Counted from the stretch's first letter, positions 46,032 to 57,704 are shown. The stretch: 64,000 bases of DNA from Hymenopellis radicata (GCA_015501595.1 JADNRX010000027.1:1-64000), one strand, 5' to 3'. Made by a program: numbers and translations. Notes: generated from the sequence alone by a model not told the origin.

Positions 46032-46419
46032 GTTCGTGTGAGCTCGACGTGAGACACCTCACTCAACAATATATATACTCTTCAGCCGAAGATAGCACGG
46101 GAGACTAGTGCTATTCGTGGGCCCTTGGGATCGGCTGACCGCCTTCGTCATGCAAAAGTTCCCCAAGATTTGCGAGGGTCGTGCGGTGTTTTTGCCGAAA
46201 AGAGTCGGTTTCCTGCCAACCTGCCAGCTTCAACAGTCAAAATTAGCGAATGTTGAAGCAAGCCGCCGATTTCGACTTGAGCAAGGAGGGTTCCTGGTGA
46301 TCATTTTTGCCTTGCTTGCAGGAAGAAACAACTTAAAAAGGAACACTTCCAAGAGTGAATATACCATCATCCAGTCTACTGTAGAATAGTTAAGCTACAC
46401 TCAATCTGTTCAGAAATAG
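46032..46419. other. Intergenic, no gene recognised
   Basis: The gap between two minus-strand genes. Nothing recognised. Confidence 0.5.
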
Positions 46420-48003
46420 CTACACCTTTCTGGACAGTACAACATCATCATTCAAAACACTTCTCCAATCACCCTCCCCACCAGCCCTTGAGTAGGCCTG
46501 ACTCTCCACAAAGGCCTGCAGCTCACACAGAGTTACATCCTCCCCCTCCTGAGAGCAAAATGGTAAAGGTTGCACCTCATCGTTTACCAACACTCTCACA
46601 AACTCCCCGTCCGCACATGCCACCTTCTCCACCACCATCCTGGACGAAAAGGGCACCAGCCTATCTGCACGCCATGTCCTGCTGGCGTTCGGATCACCCA
46701 GACTTAACGGCTCCACCTCTGGCTGGCTAAACAGCCCCATCGCAGCATAAATCGCGATCATCTGGTTGTCGTGGCTGAAATCCGCATACATGACGCGATC
46801 AAGCGGGAAGGTCTCAGCGCTGCTATCGAGCGTCGAGTTCGTCTGCGTGCTATCGTTGACGGCGGTGCCAGTCAGTCGAGCAAGCAGCTCATTCACATAT
46901 CCGACACCCTGCACGCGTCCGAGATACGCGCCATAGCCCTTTCCATAGTACTTGTCCAGATCCCCGCTGTATTCGAATCCCGCCCAGTCGTCTGCACCAT
47001 CAAACACGTCACACCACGGAGACTTTTTCTCTTTGGCTACGCTCTCGAAAGGACAGAGGGACATGAGTGCGAATGTGTTATCATCGTCAAGGTTAGCGCC
47101 AGGAGCCGCGGCATTAAGGCGGGCGGTGATGTTGGGTGCATAGACGGCAAGCCATGCAGACGTCTGTTCGTCTGAGGAACCTGCGTTGGTGCACATGTTG
47201 TCGTCAAGGGTGTTGTTGGCCGCAGCGCCATCTTCTACTAGAATGACGGACAAAGGAGGGGGTGAATGAGAGTTGAAACCGACTGTCCAATTCAAGGCGG
47301 TCTGGATAACACGCGTCGAACCGGATGCCCGCACAAATGGCACCTCATCGTGCGAGAAAAGGTGAGAATAGCGGGAGACATCCACGCTCCCCGATTGGCG
47401 AGACCTGATATTGGTGTCAGCACCTGGTTAAAACAAGGATTGAAGGCCTTACTGGAGTGCTCCAAGTGGCACCAAGTCATCTTGTCCCAAGTCGTACTGA
47501 TATCCATCCAAGAACTTTAACCGATTATCTGTGATGTTCGCCGCGTTGGAAAGCTTCTCCAAGGCGGCCCGAATGCGAGTAGATGCACCAGAAGTGGGGA
47601 ATCGTGCGCCGTGCCTCTGAATAAGGTTGACCTGCGAAACGACACAGCCGTCCGGCGGAGAGGAGTACACAGCAAGTGGCGTGTAGGGGGAATACTGAGC
47701 CCAATTCTTCCAGGCATCTGTCGACGACCAATCGACATCGACGTCTGTCATGAACCTCTCGGTCCGTCCACCTGCATGGACACGGAGAGCCCAGGAAATA
47801 AATATGAGGGTGCAGCCGACGAACATAGTGGCGATTACGCGGGTACCGTACAACTCTAGCTTCCGGTTGACGCGCCCTTTGTATGAATTCCTTGCATTCG
47901 CTGGGTCGTCCTGGAGATTCTGATACCTCTTTCTAGTACTCGTAGAATATTGCGGTCGCAAGGTCCCTACATGTGTCATCCGGAGCGTCGGCTTCTCGTC
48001 CAT
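46420..48003 (-). CDS. Histidine acid phosphatase (phytase-like), membrane-anchored
   Basis: A phosphomonoesterase of the branch-2 histidine phosphatase superfamily. The active site is VNLIQRHGARFPTSG (RHGxRxP), and the C-terminal proton donor is the HD in ADFSHDNQMIAIYAAMG. The first ATG at 48003 gives MDEKPTLRMTHVG, followed by a basic stretch and one TM helix (VIATMFVGCTLIFISWALRV). So the catalytic domain is predicted to sit outside the cell on a type II anchor instead of behind a cleaved signal. One 47-base intron near 47456-47410 joins GALQ to SRQSGSVDVSRY. The frame is intact. Confidence 0.9.
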
Positions 48004-48722
48004 GGGCAGGTACCGGTTCGTTGGCAATGCCCAGAAGTAATTGTTCTCCAAATTAAGTCAAGTCGTCCAGCGAGATGAACGTGTACAGGAAGATTCAAAA
48101 GGATAAAAAACAGCATGACAGGCGGAGGCAACGTGCGTCACTGCCATTAGATCCGGTTGCTGATTGATGATTGACCCTATTCGCGCTTAAATTATGTCAG
48201 CTGCAGGGTATCTCCAAGTTGAATAGTATGGAAGATGCAGCGATATTACTCAGGGAGTAACCACTATTGCTTTATCATCAGAATTTCATCGAAAACACGG
48301 AACAGAACACGACAGTACCAAATCTGATGCATTGGGTGTACAACGCGCACCGCTAGGTTTGGAGTGGTCGCAAAGCCCGAGCACCATGCGCTTAGTACAG
48401 GGACTATACGACGCGACTAGTAGTGCATTCCAAGGTCAGCGCGACGGTGGGCGACTGCGAGCTGCTGTCTATACTCTGAGAAGTCGCGTAATCGAATCAT
48501 TGATGCAAGTATGTTGTATCTTCAAGGTGTACTGGCTCGACAATTGCATTGCACTGTGGATGAGACCTCAAAATGGCGAAGGAGGTGCGTGCCCCATAGG
48601 GATGATTTAGGTTCGTCTAGCAAATTTATATTCCTTGTCGAGTCTTCGAAGCGATCGAACTGGTAGACAAGTTAGTTGAGGGGATAAAATACAACATATA
48701 ATTGACACAGCATATACAGCGT
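48004..48722. other. Intergenic, no gene recognised
   Basis: A plus-strand ORF at 48332-48610 is not convincing. Otherwise nothing was seen. Confidence 0.5.
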
Positions 48723-50154
48723 CTACCGCTTGTCAGCGGGAGCTCTTTCTACATATCTATACACGTCTTCGTGCTCTGTCCAGTATTCCCGCGCCCGTAC
48801 CTCGTATCCAGGCAGTTTGCGCGGTACTGACTTGAGATAAAATTTCCCGTATACCAGATCCTTCACTTTCTCCAGCTCCTCAAACACATCACCTGCCACT
48901 CCGTGAGTGGTACATACTTTCGGTGAACAGCATCACCAAAGTTGATTAGCCGAAAGCTCGGCGAAGACATCGAGCGCTGGAGAGGATGCCTGTCCAAGGG
49001 CCTGGTTGTACCATGACACTGTAGGAAGAGATACTGCCGTGCGCAATATTCAGCCGATGTAGGCGATGCCAGAACGAGAAGATGGTTTCTCTGAAACTTC
49101 ATGAGCACTTGAAGGACGCTGCATAGAGTATAGAAGGACGAACCTCTCTTTTTGCTTCAGACGAGCAATGTCCACAGGTGAGCCGCAGTCCTCAAAGAGG
49201 AGTATCGGGCTCAAGAGCATCGTATCGACTCTACTCTCCGGCACGTAGTACCCATAAAACTTGGGCACAACAGCAGACACGGGCAGGATGCCGTCTCCAT
49301 CGTACTCTGCCTCCCGAATATAATGATAGCCAGTCCAGTCTTCAGAGAGAAAGCTGGGGAGTCGCGTCGCGTACATGGACGCCTCGCACTCCAACATATT
49401 GCGTGCGTCGGTCAAATTCGAGCCCGCCGCCAGCTTCGCCATAATGGAAAGCTCCTGGTTAGAGCCCGGAAGGCGAATGGAAGCACGGTGCAGTTTGCAG
49501 TTCTTTGCAGAAGGCAGACGATGAGATGAGAAGCGGAGAAACGCGGTGGAAGGCGGCGAGTTCTTTGGCTTGCCGGTAACCAAACGATACCTCGTTTCAT
49601 AGGATGATCTATCGCCTTGGAAGGAAGCGCATCCTTGTGGGTCATGTACGACGAGAATATCCGGCAAGTGTTTAAGCGGTATGTGCTCTTCCAGCTTGAA
49701 CTACAGATTGAATATTTTCAATTAACAAAGCATAATAGATAACGAAGGAACTTACTCTGGCAGATACAGACTCAACGTCGGCACCCTTGCCCTTTCCCCT
49801 GTCGTCCAGAAACGCATTCAACTCCGTTGCAGGCGTATTAACGGCAGTCGTCGAACCGCTCGAGCTCGAAGACGAAGGGTATCTGCGCTCGACCTGGATC
49901 TCCTCGCGCTCTGACTCCGCCCAAGTAGGGATCCGCGTCGGCCTGGGCTCTGGCGTGTTGAAGATGCGCTTGTCGCAATGGTTCCCGTACACGCCTAGCG
50001 AATCATGCCCTGCCTTCTCGACCATGCTCCGCGACACGCGATGGCCACAGTAGTTGAAGAAATGGTTCGCCTGGGAGGCCCACATGGTTCCTTCGGGTGC
50101 TTCTGTGCCACGGGCGCGGAGAACGCGAGAAGAGTACGTGGAGGAGGAGGACAT
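48723..50154 (-). CDS. Atypical kinase-like protein
   Basis: The start at 50154 gives a serine-rich N-terminus (MSSSSTYSSRVLRARG). After an intron, FKLEEHIPLKHLPDILVVHD follows, then a kinase-like lobe (ELSIMAKLAAGSNLTDARNM; VPKFYGYYVPESRVDTMLLS; PILLFEDCGSPVD, like a hinge). Further on, IAHGSISSYSVMVQPGPWT resembles a catalytic loop with HGS in place of HRD, and SFRLINFGDAVHRK resembles DFG as NFG. These two lie in different frames, so an unseen intron or a frameshift near 48980-49020 is needed. The end reads LKSVPRKLPGYEVRAREYW. The kinase-like family call is moderate and activity is doubtful. Confidence 0.55.
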
Positions 50155-50596
50155 TCTTTGTGTGATGGGCGGGGTCGCTGATCGTCTGTTGCTTTATAGC
50201 CACGCCAGGTCTAGGGCCGCCGCCACTGTTCCATTGTCCACAATCGAGTACTTTTCTGGAAAGATAATCCAAGAGCAAACTTGGACAACAATGAACACCA
50301 GTCGGCGTCCACCGGCGTTGATTGGCGGACAATGGGAGACACGAAAGTCCTTGAAAGGTATGTGGACAAGAGTGGACGAAGACGCATGAGGGCCGATTTG
50401 AGGATGCTAAAGATAGAGCAAAGGATCTCCGTCCTTTATCTGGTAAAGTTGAATGTTCGAATGGGTTTACAGGATAAACCTTTCCTTTCATTGTCTCGAA
50501 TACACGTACAGGTTGACCATTTATGATTGGATAACATGTATCTGTTATGCTATACTTTTTCTCAGAAAGCGGAACCACGAGCAATGTCATACTAAC
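50155..50596. other. Intergenic, no gene recognised
   Basis: Divergent or 5' flanking sequence. No convincing gene. Confidence 0.45.
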
Positions 50597-51162
50597 TCAC
50601 CTAATTCTAAAGCTGATCGTCCCCCGGCAATTATATCTCAGGCTTGGCATCCTCTGATAACCTCTAGTAGGCTTTTCTGCGGGGACGTCTTTCGCCAGCT
50701 CCGTGTCCTGCTTGCTCCTGTTCACCGCGACTTTCCTCCGATGGATCATCCATAAAAAGAATAGGGCCGTATAGACGATCGCTACTCTCGGCGAGACTGT
50801 GAACGCGTAGGAAACTATCTCCAGGAAGGGTTCTTCCCACTGCGTGCTCAACGCCCCCAGCAGCAGAACCAAACCCGCATTACTTGGTATCATCCACCGC
50901 CGGAACTCTCTTTCTGGCGTCTTGGAGCTCATCAGGGCCTGTGCGAATTCTGCGGCGTAAAAGGTGGCCTTGAGCAGCACGACATAGACCACGCCGAAGA
51001 GGAGGAAGAAACCCAGGATCAGAATCAACGCGACGTGGATTTGATCAGTATACGTGTAAGGAGTAGCGATGTAGCTTCCCGGTCGTTCTGTAGAGGGATT
51101 ACATTATGAGGAAGGATGGTGAGTGGTTCCCTAACACAATTCAACTGGTAGAAGTTGTCCAT
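50597..51162 (-). CDS. Small multi-pass membrane protein 1
   Basis: Hydrophobic helices: LILILGFFLLFGVVYVVLLK, AGLVLLLGALSTQWEEPFLE and VAIVYTALFFLWMIHRRK. A short first exon (MDNFYQLNC) is joined by an intron near 51130-51090, whose exact edges give a stop in the simplest reading. The start is therefore uncertain. It shows the same layout as the following gene (WEEP..., VSPRVAIVYTALFFLWMIHR versus FTTPTLLYFVAFGAAVIHR), which suggests tandem paralogues of an Agaricomycete membrane family of unknown function. Confidence 0.55.
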
Positions 51163-51427
51163 GTCAAGGACGTATGTTTGGGAACACGTTGATGCTGGTA
51201 GGTAGTTGCAGATCAAGAAACGTGTTTGCTGTTCCTGGTGTGAAAGTCGAGATGCCAAGACAACACAGCCACGGATCTGACCGGGAAAGCTCGCTTGAGA
51301 GTGAATTCCAAAGTGTACACCATGTGTGGTCGGATTATAGATATACATACAGCTCCGTGACGTTCGTTACAAGTACATCCTTTCTAGCAGGCTTTACATA
51401 TACCTCTGCCGGAAATCAGAAAGCATG

Positions 51428-52006
51428 TCAAACATTATGGCAACCGCCACACACCTTGCTCTCGCGATCGGCGAAGAGATCTCGTTCCCAATCGCTCAAC
51501 AGTCGTTTCTCGTCTACATCCTCTGGCAGTTTGATCCCATACTCGACATCCTGGAACACGTTCAAGACGATCATGACACGGTGTATGACAGCCGCGCCAA
51601 ACGCCACGAAATATAGAAGGGTTGGCGTCGTGAACGTGGAGTAGATGATATGAGTCATACTCTGGAGCGGTCCCTTGGGTGACGAGCAGACGTCGTATAG
51701 TATGACCGACACCGCCAATCCGACAAGCGGAACCACGCGGCTCGGAACCCGCCGCAATAGCCCACTGAGTACCTCCGTATACTCATCCGCATACCAATCG
51801 ATCTGCCACAGGAGACCGTATACGATGAAGATGAGGGCCAGCAGTGCCAGCGCTGCCATAGCGGAAGATGCCAGCAGGGCAGTGACATCGATATTATTTG
51901 GGATGAATGGTGTCGGGGCTGGGCAGATGACGGCACGCGACGCCTCCACCAGCGCGAGCATGAAGGTGTAGTAGACAAAGGAGAGAATGAAAGCGGACGA
52001 CGCCAT
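51428..52006 (-). CDS. Small multi-pass membrane protein 2
   Basis: A single exon of about 190 residues with helices AFILSFVYYTFMLALVEA, ALLASSAMAALALLALIFIV, PSRVVPLVGLAVSVILYDV and TLLYFVAFGAAVIHRVMIVL. A charged C-terminal tail follows (LPEDVDEKRLLSDWERDLFA). The start at 52006 (MASSAFILSF) is preferred over upstream GTG/TTG codons. Family unrecognised; it appears related to the preceding small membrane protein. Confidence 0.6.
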   Translation of the reverse strand: MASSAFILSFVYYTFMLALVEASRAVICPAPTPFIPNNIDVTALLASSAMAALALLALIFIVYGLLWQIDWYADEYTEVLSGLLRRVPSRVVPLVGLAVSVILYDVCSSPKGPLQSMTHIIYSTFTTPTLLYFVAFGAAVIHRVMIVLNVFQDVEYGIKLPEDVDEKRLLSDWERDLFADRESKVCGGCHNV

Positions 52007-52414
52007 GGATCGGTTGGTAGTGGGGGAGATGAGGACAATAGCGGCAGGAGGGCACACCTATTAAATGTGCACGGATACTATGCAGGGATGAGAATCCCGG
52101 ATAGCCGGTAACCCGCTGGTTATGTACAGATTAGAACAGCCTTGCGGGCGGGGGGGCAGGATGGCTCCCAGTCCAGCGACTTGGGCGAAGGAGAGAGAGA
52201 TCCTGCTGAACCCCGCGCTTGACTGCCAGCTCACCCGCATCTGCCTCGTGATCAAATGTAACCATGGTCCGGTGAATGAATGTCTCGTGCACATCTCCCA
52301 AAATAATCGGGGTCGGGGCGTTCAAGAGCTCGTAGAGACGTGTTAGACAGCGGATATGGATGATCTAAGACATCGCGATCGAAGCACTTGAGTTTTCGCC
52401 CTGAACCTCTAGCC

Positions 52415-53510
52415 AGGTAACCTATGCCTACTATATGAGCAAGCGTCGATATAGTAGGCTAGGTAAATCGGCAGCAATAAATGGCGTGAACATCTTTTGG
52501 TTGTGTTTGGCATCCACGGATCAGTCGGTCCGAACTTCCTATATGCCATATATGGATGTAGCGGTTTTCCTACATTCCACAGATAGTCGTTTCGAAGCCA
52601 TGGGCTCGCTGCACACTCGTTTAAGCTAAAAAAAACCCTCCTATTATATATTGTTATGATGTTTCGGGGTTCCGTTGCGCCGTGCGCATCTGCAGCCCTT
52701 TGAAAGTCCTTGACGGCCTTACGCGACTGGATGCGCGTACTTCCCACACACCTCGTCCCATGGGACTACATCGGTGTCCTTGATCCGACGCAGACTGAAT
52801 TGGCTTTGCGCTTTACTCTGCTTGTTTGGGAGCGCTCTTCTCACAATGAAATTCCATGCGAGAACCAGGCGATGTACTATCCGTTCCATGAAACGATCCC
52901 GGCACCACCACCACATGAGCGTGACGATGGGCAGAAATCTGAAAGAAAGCGGAATCTGATCGATGGAGGCCGTTCTGGTACGCGTCAAATTGCGCGTTGA
53001 GTCGATCCATGACGGTCTAGAAGAATTCAGCAGGCTTGATGTCAATCTCTGTGGCAGATTGTCGATGGATGGATGAGATGGGAGCACAGGATTGTCCAAA
53101 TACATCAAGCAAAGGATGTGACTCGTACATCGGTGTTGATATGTGATAGTGGCTCAGCGGTGTATATGACGTCTCGAAGCCTACGCTCTGGTGGCTTGCT
53201 GGAGAGGGAGAAAACTGTTTGATATGCTGATTCGGACTTAGTTCGCGGTTCAGTAGGTGTAGAATTCGATACATTATCATCCACAAGCCTCGCTTAGTGC
53301 GAGGACGAGGGAGTGCCCATGAAAAGTGTGTTTCGGTGAGGCAGAAGGCAGGACGCGTAGCACGTACGTCCATATATGGCATATAGGAAGTTCGGACCGA
53401 CTGATCCGTGGGTGCCAAACACAACCAAAAGATGTTCACGCCATTTATTGCTGCCGATTTACCTAGCCTACTATATCGACGCTTGCTCATATAGTAGGCA
53501 TAGGTTACCT
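52415..53510. mobile_element. Element with ~146-bp terminal inverted repeats
   Basis: The sequence from AGGTAACCTATGCCTACTAT at 52415-52560 returns as its near-perfect complement at 53365-53510. Each arm carries an internal hairpin (GCCTACTATAT / ATATAGTAGGC). About 800 bases lie between. They include weak coding-like stretches on the minus strand (IDIKPAEFF; MDRLNAQFDAYQNGL) but no transposase that I recognise. AGCC occurs next to both ends but is offset by one base on the right, so the target duplication is not proven. It is a non-autonomous DNA transposon, or two inverted copies of a short repeat. Confidence 0.75.
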
Positions 53511-54339
53511 CAGCCTGGCTACTGAACCTCAACGGACGCCGAGCGACGATATGGCGAAACATTTCCGAGATGAGGCCAAGAGGTCGAAACACCGCCCTCC
53601 AGAGCAAGTTAAAGTAAAGACCGTGGAGGGGATTACCCTTCAGCATCACCCACCACTCGCCAAGTTGCTGGTGATAAATCTATAATTCCAGTTGCCAACA
53701 CAAATAGACGTCTAACATTAATATGGTGGCTGGTCAACTTGATTATTATTGGATCTGTATTGGACGCACCATATTAAAGCCAACGTGACATATCCCGGAC
53801 CATCTAGGAGGCGGTCGCCACAAATGCGACAGCGAGCACAACGATGAAGAGACATGAAAGAAAAGCTCAAGAGCTGCTGCTGCGCATGACGTATGTATTT
53901 GATGGTCGCGTCATTTCTTTACGCCTCTTCACGCGTTCGGCCCTCCTGCTAAAGCCTCTAGAGAAACATCGTAGTGTATCCGCTCGTTAATTGTTGATTC
54001 CAGAGCGACGAAGCGCTTACTTTGCTCCGAACTTGCTTTCTAGATCACCTATCCGGAAAAATGAGTTGTCAAGGATGCAGTGTTGGTGCAGTGATAAATG
54101 ATTCAGAGCTTTGCAGGTGCAGGTCAACACGACTTCCCAATTGTTGCCATGAGACTTCATAAGGGCGGAACCTAACTGTTAGTAGCCGCAACGTCGAATT
54201 TGAAAGATAGATTACACTACGATTGCACTACGACGTGACGAAGGGATCTACATACGGTATCTATTCAAACCTCAAGAGGATTCACACTAGAAGCGCGCGT
54301 CAAGCAATGAACAAGTTACGAGAACACGTACACGAAGTC
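53511..54339. other. Intergenic, no gene recognised
   Basis: AT-rich sequence with short ORFs only. Confidence 0.5.
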
Positions 54340-54640
54340 CTCGAGTAAAGCGGAGGATAGTCGGCGGGTGTGAAGCTTACGCGCTCGGCTTCGAGATCCC
54401 AAAACTCGTCTGTACCTGTTCCACGAACTGCATGGCCTGCGACTGTTGAATCTCGGTCGAGGCCGTGCCTGAAGGGTATATTCGGCATTGCTTGAACTAC
54501 CTACGACAGATGACGATGTGTAAGCCGGACTTGACGCTGAAGAGGAGAGAGTGGGCGCGACACATGTCTGTAGGTCGATTGGAGTACGGTTTACGCCGCG
54601 GTGGCAGAGAGCTATGCACGGTGGAATGTATCGACGATGG
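54340..54640 (+). pseudogene. UstYa-family protein 2, copy B, decayed fragment
   Basis: This matches the C-terminal half of the gene at 39173-39818. LFHELHGLRLLN has lost the motif cysteine (HELHG). A stop follows almost at once. Then IRHCLNYLRQMTMCKPDLTL and a frame-shifted tail appear. The N-terminal anchor is missing. Its position and orientation mirror copy A. Confidence 0.85.
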
Positions 54641-54703
54641 GTTGACGGGGCACCTATGGGATAATCAGTCCAAAATGTCAATAGACGGAGTTGAACTCTT
54701 ACT

Positions 54704-55322
54704 TCACTCGTTCTGAAGCGCCTCAGCAGCTTCGTAAACTGCGGACCAGTCTCGACAGACGTGCGTCGTCTCGCTGACGGCAACATGAGGTCCAATATGG
54801 TCCCGAACAGATTCCAAGTGGGTATCGGCGCGGCAGAGCACCATCTGGCGCAAATAGTTCATACAATGCCGGACCAGTGAACTTGGCGACTGTCTCTGTA
54901 CGGGGTCGCGAAAGGCGACAATCCCTTTCCGTATGATGTTGAGACAACGAAGTTGATGGAAGTAAGAAATCGTGAATTTCTCTTGGTTGAAGGAAAGGAC
55001 GCCATTACGGTGGACGAGCGCCTCCCACTCGATATCGCTCAGAGAATCGTTGAACGAGTAGTGCCTGGAGTTCTCGACGCTCATGTAGACTGTATCCAGA
55101 GCTCCTATATCCCACGTCTGCGGAAAGTCTCGTCCAACATATGCTGTATTATCTTCGTCAAGCAGTGGACAGACAACTTTGCAGCATTTACGCACAATAT
55201 TTGTGTGCGATCGCAGGACTGCTGGAGGAGAGGTACCTGCTGTGCCTGACTGCGACAGCCAACAGCAGCAAGACAAGAAGTGAATAGAAAGCGAGAGAGG
55301 CAATTGTTATCCCGGGCTTTCG
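54704..55322 (-). pseudogene. UstYa-family protein 1, copy B, start codon lost to a transposon
   Basis: This matches the gene at 38492-39113 over its whole length: the anchor KPGITIASLAFYSLLVLLLL, then FTISYFHQLRCLNIIRKGI, LVRHCMNYLRQMVLCRAD and ETTHVCRDWSAVYEAAEA. The transposon at 55325-56838 sits inside the start codon, turning ATG into GTG on the gene side. The acceptor that ends the short second intron in copy A (TTCAG) reads TCCAC here. The long 3' exon is still open, so decay looks recent. Confidence 0.88.
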
Positions 55323-55324
55323 CA

Positions 55325-56838
55325 CATCAGTAAGTACGAGGCTGTATGGTTGGTATGATACCATGCCGACCATACCAACCATACAGCCATGATCGTGTAT
55401 GGTGCCAAAAATGACCTGCATACCGCCATACATGCAGTTGCGGCTGACCATACCATACCATACAGCCTTACCAGACAATCACCATACAGTCTCAGATTGC
55501 CATACTAGTCAATTTTGTCGTGCTCGTTCGGTTCGTACTAGTAGAAAGGATAAAAATAACATCATATTCATTACCTACAACAATAACTCGAACAAAGATA
55601 TGTAAGTAAGTGGATGAGATATGCCTCATCGATGCGAGCGACTCCTTCGGCACCACCACAGGTACTTAATGTCGGCTTCGGCATGGGCGAGCGCAACCGT
55701 CTCCTCGTCGTTGACACCGAGATGAAGTTCATGAGTACCGCGCGGTAATGAGACATGCTGGACTCACCTGTCACATCGCCATATCATCAAGCAAATGTCG
55801 TATACTGCGTCGATCGTGATGGCGAGAGGCATGACAGAAAGCGGCCCAACTGCCACTGACGTCGTTGCCTGAGTCGAGGAAAAAAAGTCAAAAATGGTGC
55901 GAGAGCTAGAACGGACAATGCACCATTGTGTTGACATCATCATCGCCGCCACCCCACTGAAATTGTCATTGGCCAGCCATCTCGTCGTCGCTGCCTCGAC
56001 TGCCGTCACCTCCCGTTATTGTCCGTTGGGCCTGCCCTTGGTTAGCCGTTGCCTCTGCCATGGTGGTGTCGCGGTCGCATTCGCGTCTTGGCCAGCGACA
56101 GTGTCGTTGCTGATCCTCACAACCGCCATCGTCGTCGCAGCTCGTCGTCATCATCGTTGCAGTCTGCGCAGCGGTCCGCAATTCTTGCTGATGCTGCCTA
56201 TGGTCCTCGTAGTCGTGGTCGTGGTCGTCCTAGTGCCCGTCCTCGTCCTCGTACCCAGCGTCCTCGTCGTGCTCGTACCCAGCATCCTTGTCGTACTCGT
56301 AGTCGTCCTCATTGTGGTCCTCGCTGTCTTGGCCGTCAACCTAGTTTGCAAAGCCGTCTACCTCGTCCTCGGTGGCGGTCGTCCAAATGTTCTAGTAGGC
56401 GGCATGTGCAATCGCTGCAGTGTTCGACGAGATGGAGAGGAGAATTCGTGAGTGGGAGAAAAGATGGTGATGGAGGTTGGAAGAGAGCAGAAGACTTGGG
56501 CAAACGAATTTCGGAAAGCCAACATGCATGTGATCGATTGCGTGCTCACGCACAGACCATGCGTCTCGGACCGGTGTATTGCCGGATCCTTCAGCGCGCT
56601 CTCTTCGACCTCGACGACTCGGGAGTTAAAGCACGTAGACAACCCAACCACTCTCTCATAGAACTCCTTATACTATGCTCTCTGTATCTCTTCAAAAAAA
56701 TTTCCCAGACATATGTATGGCGAATGTGCCAATGTATGGTTACATGGATGTCTGGCACGGTATGGCATGTATGCCACCATACCTCGCCATACGCCATGCT
56801 GGGCCATACACTGCCATACAGATAGGAATTTACTGATG
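55325..56838. mobile_element. 1514-bp DNA transposon with 2-bp target duplication
   Basis: The ends are CATCAGTAAGT and its inverted near-match ACATTTACTGATG-side ATTTACTGATG (about 11-bp TIRs). CA is duplicated on both sides (55323-55324 and 56839-56840). The paralogous segment near 38490 keeps the empty site (TTTCGCATGACACAAGG when read in this orientation). Both subterminal regions (55340-55510 and 56705-56830) are packed with CCATAC/GTATGG repeats, a layout typical of CACTA-like elements. The interior has no recognisable transposase and a low-complexity block at 56200-56350, so it is probably non-autonomous. Superfamily assignment is tentative. Confidence 0.9.
56200..56350. repeat. Low-complexity GTCGTCCTCGT-type block inside the transposon
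   Basis: Irregular repeats of TCGTCCTCGT and related units give long but meaningless ORFs in several frames (Arg-Pro, Val-Leu or Thr-Arg rich). It is treated as simple sequence, not as a gene. Confidence 0.7.
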
Positions 56839-57045
56839 CATGACACAAGGAGTCTAGTCGAGATTACTCCTTGACAAGCGTGCACTTTTAATGCGGACTC
56901 GTGGTATGCCAGAAACACGTTATCAATTCATCAACACGATCAGAAACGTAAGAACATAGATTCAGAGACTCGGAACGCGAAGCTCCCTACACCTGAGTCG
57001 TCAGAAGGATTCTACCTTGCGCTAGTTAGAACGTACCTGTCACAT

Positions 57046-57259
57046 TTAGAAACAAGATGCGATCGCATCGACATCGCGTTGGAAGAGACATTTCACTTCT
57101 TCAACTAGAGAACAGTTGAGCTGAGTTTGATCATGAGTTGGATAGATGATAAGATATACCTGGAGCGGTTGGGTGGACGTATCGATCGTCAACGGGACCC
57201 GATTGGGCCAACATAGCGAGCGCGATGGTAACTGCGATGACCTTAATTGCTGCTAACAT
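57046..57259 (-). CDS. Secreted 52-aa peptide, copy B (candidate RiPP precursor)
   Basis: It has the same two-exon structure as copy A: exon 57259-57160, intron 57159-57105, exon 57104-57046, 53 codons. The signal peptide is MLAAIKVIAVTIALAMLAQS. The mature part opens GPVDDRYVHPTAP and closes with KCLFQRDVD..CF. Unlike the neighbouring UstYa copies it is fully intact, with most differences conservative or in the signal peptide. This suggests the peptide is still under selection. Confidence 0.72.
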
Positions 57260-57704
57260 CGCGTGTGGGTGGAGACAAACGAACGTCAGGTATTTATTGA
57301 AGAAGATAGGCCAGAAAACGCTGTCCGTGTGCAACAGGTACAGTAGAACATCGAGAATCGAGGTCTCGGAGTGAAGTGGCGTGCTGTATATAGTTCAAGT
57401 TTATCGCATCGGGACGAGGTGGGTTGAGGCCTAGCAGCGGCGCTAAAGAGGACTCCAATTGACAGGAACGTGCATACTATCTGCATGACGTGCGATAGAA
57501 AGATTCGGCGAGTGTTTGAACGCGCGCACGCATATGGTCACGCTGTGAAAAGTGATAAGTCCGGAAGCGTTGCAATGCGCCAAAGGAACTCGTTCGATGT
57601 CAGTGAATCCCGCGAATTTCACCTCTGACAAGCTGCGCCTTAGGCGTACAGAAAATTGAGAGGAACCAAAATTGAGGCGCGTCATGGAGGACCTCTGCAT
57701 CTTT
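57260..57704. other. Intergenic, no gene recognised
   Basis: The 5' flank of peptide copy B. Short ORFs only. Confidence 0.45.

Noticed and set aside
52719..53108. 129-codon minus-strand ORF inside the long-TIR element as a transposase
   Set aside because: No DDE-type or other transposase motif could be seen and the frame is not continuous with neighbouring coding-like pieces.
56049..56825. 258-codon plus-strand ORF in the transposon
   Set aside because: It runs through low-complexity and subterminal repeat sequence, has skewed Arg/Pro composition and no recognisable domain.
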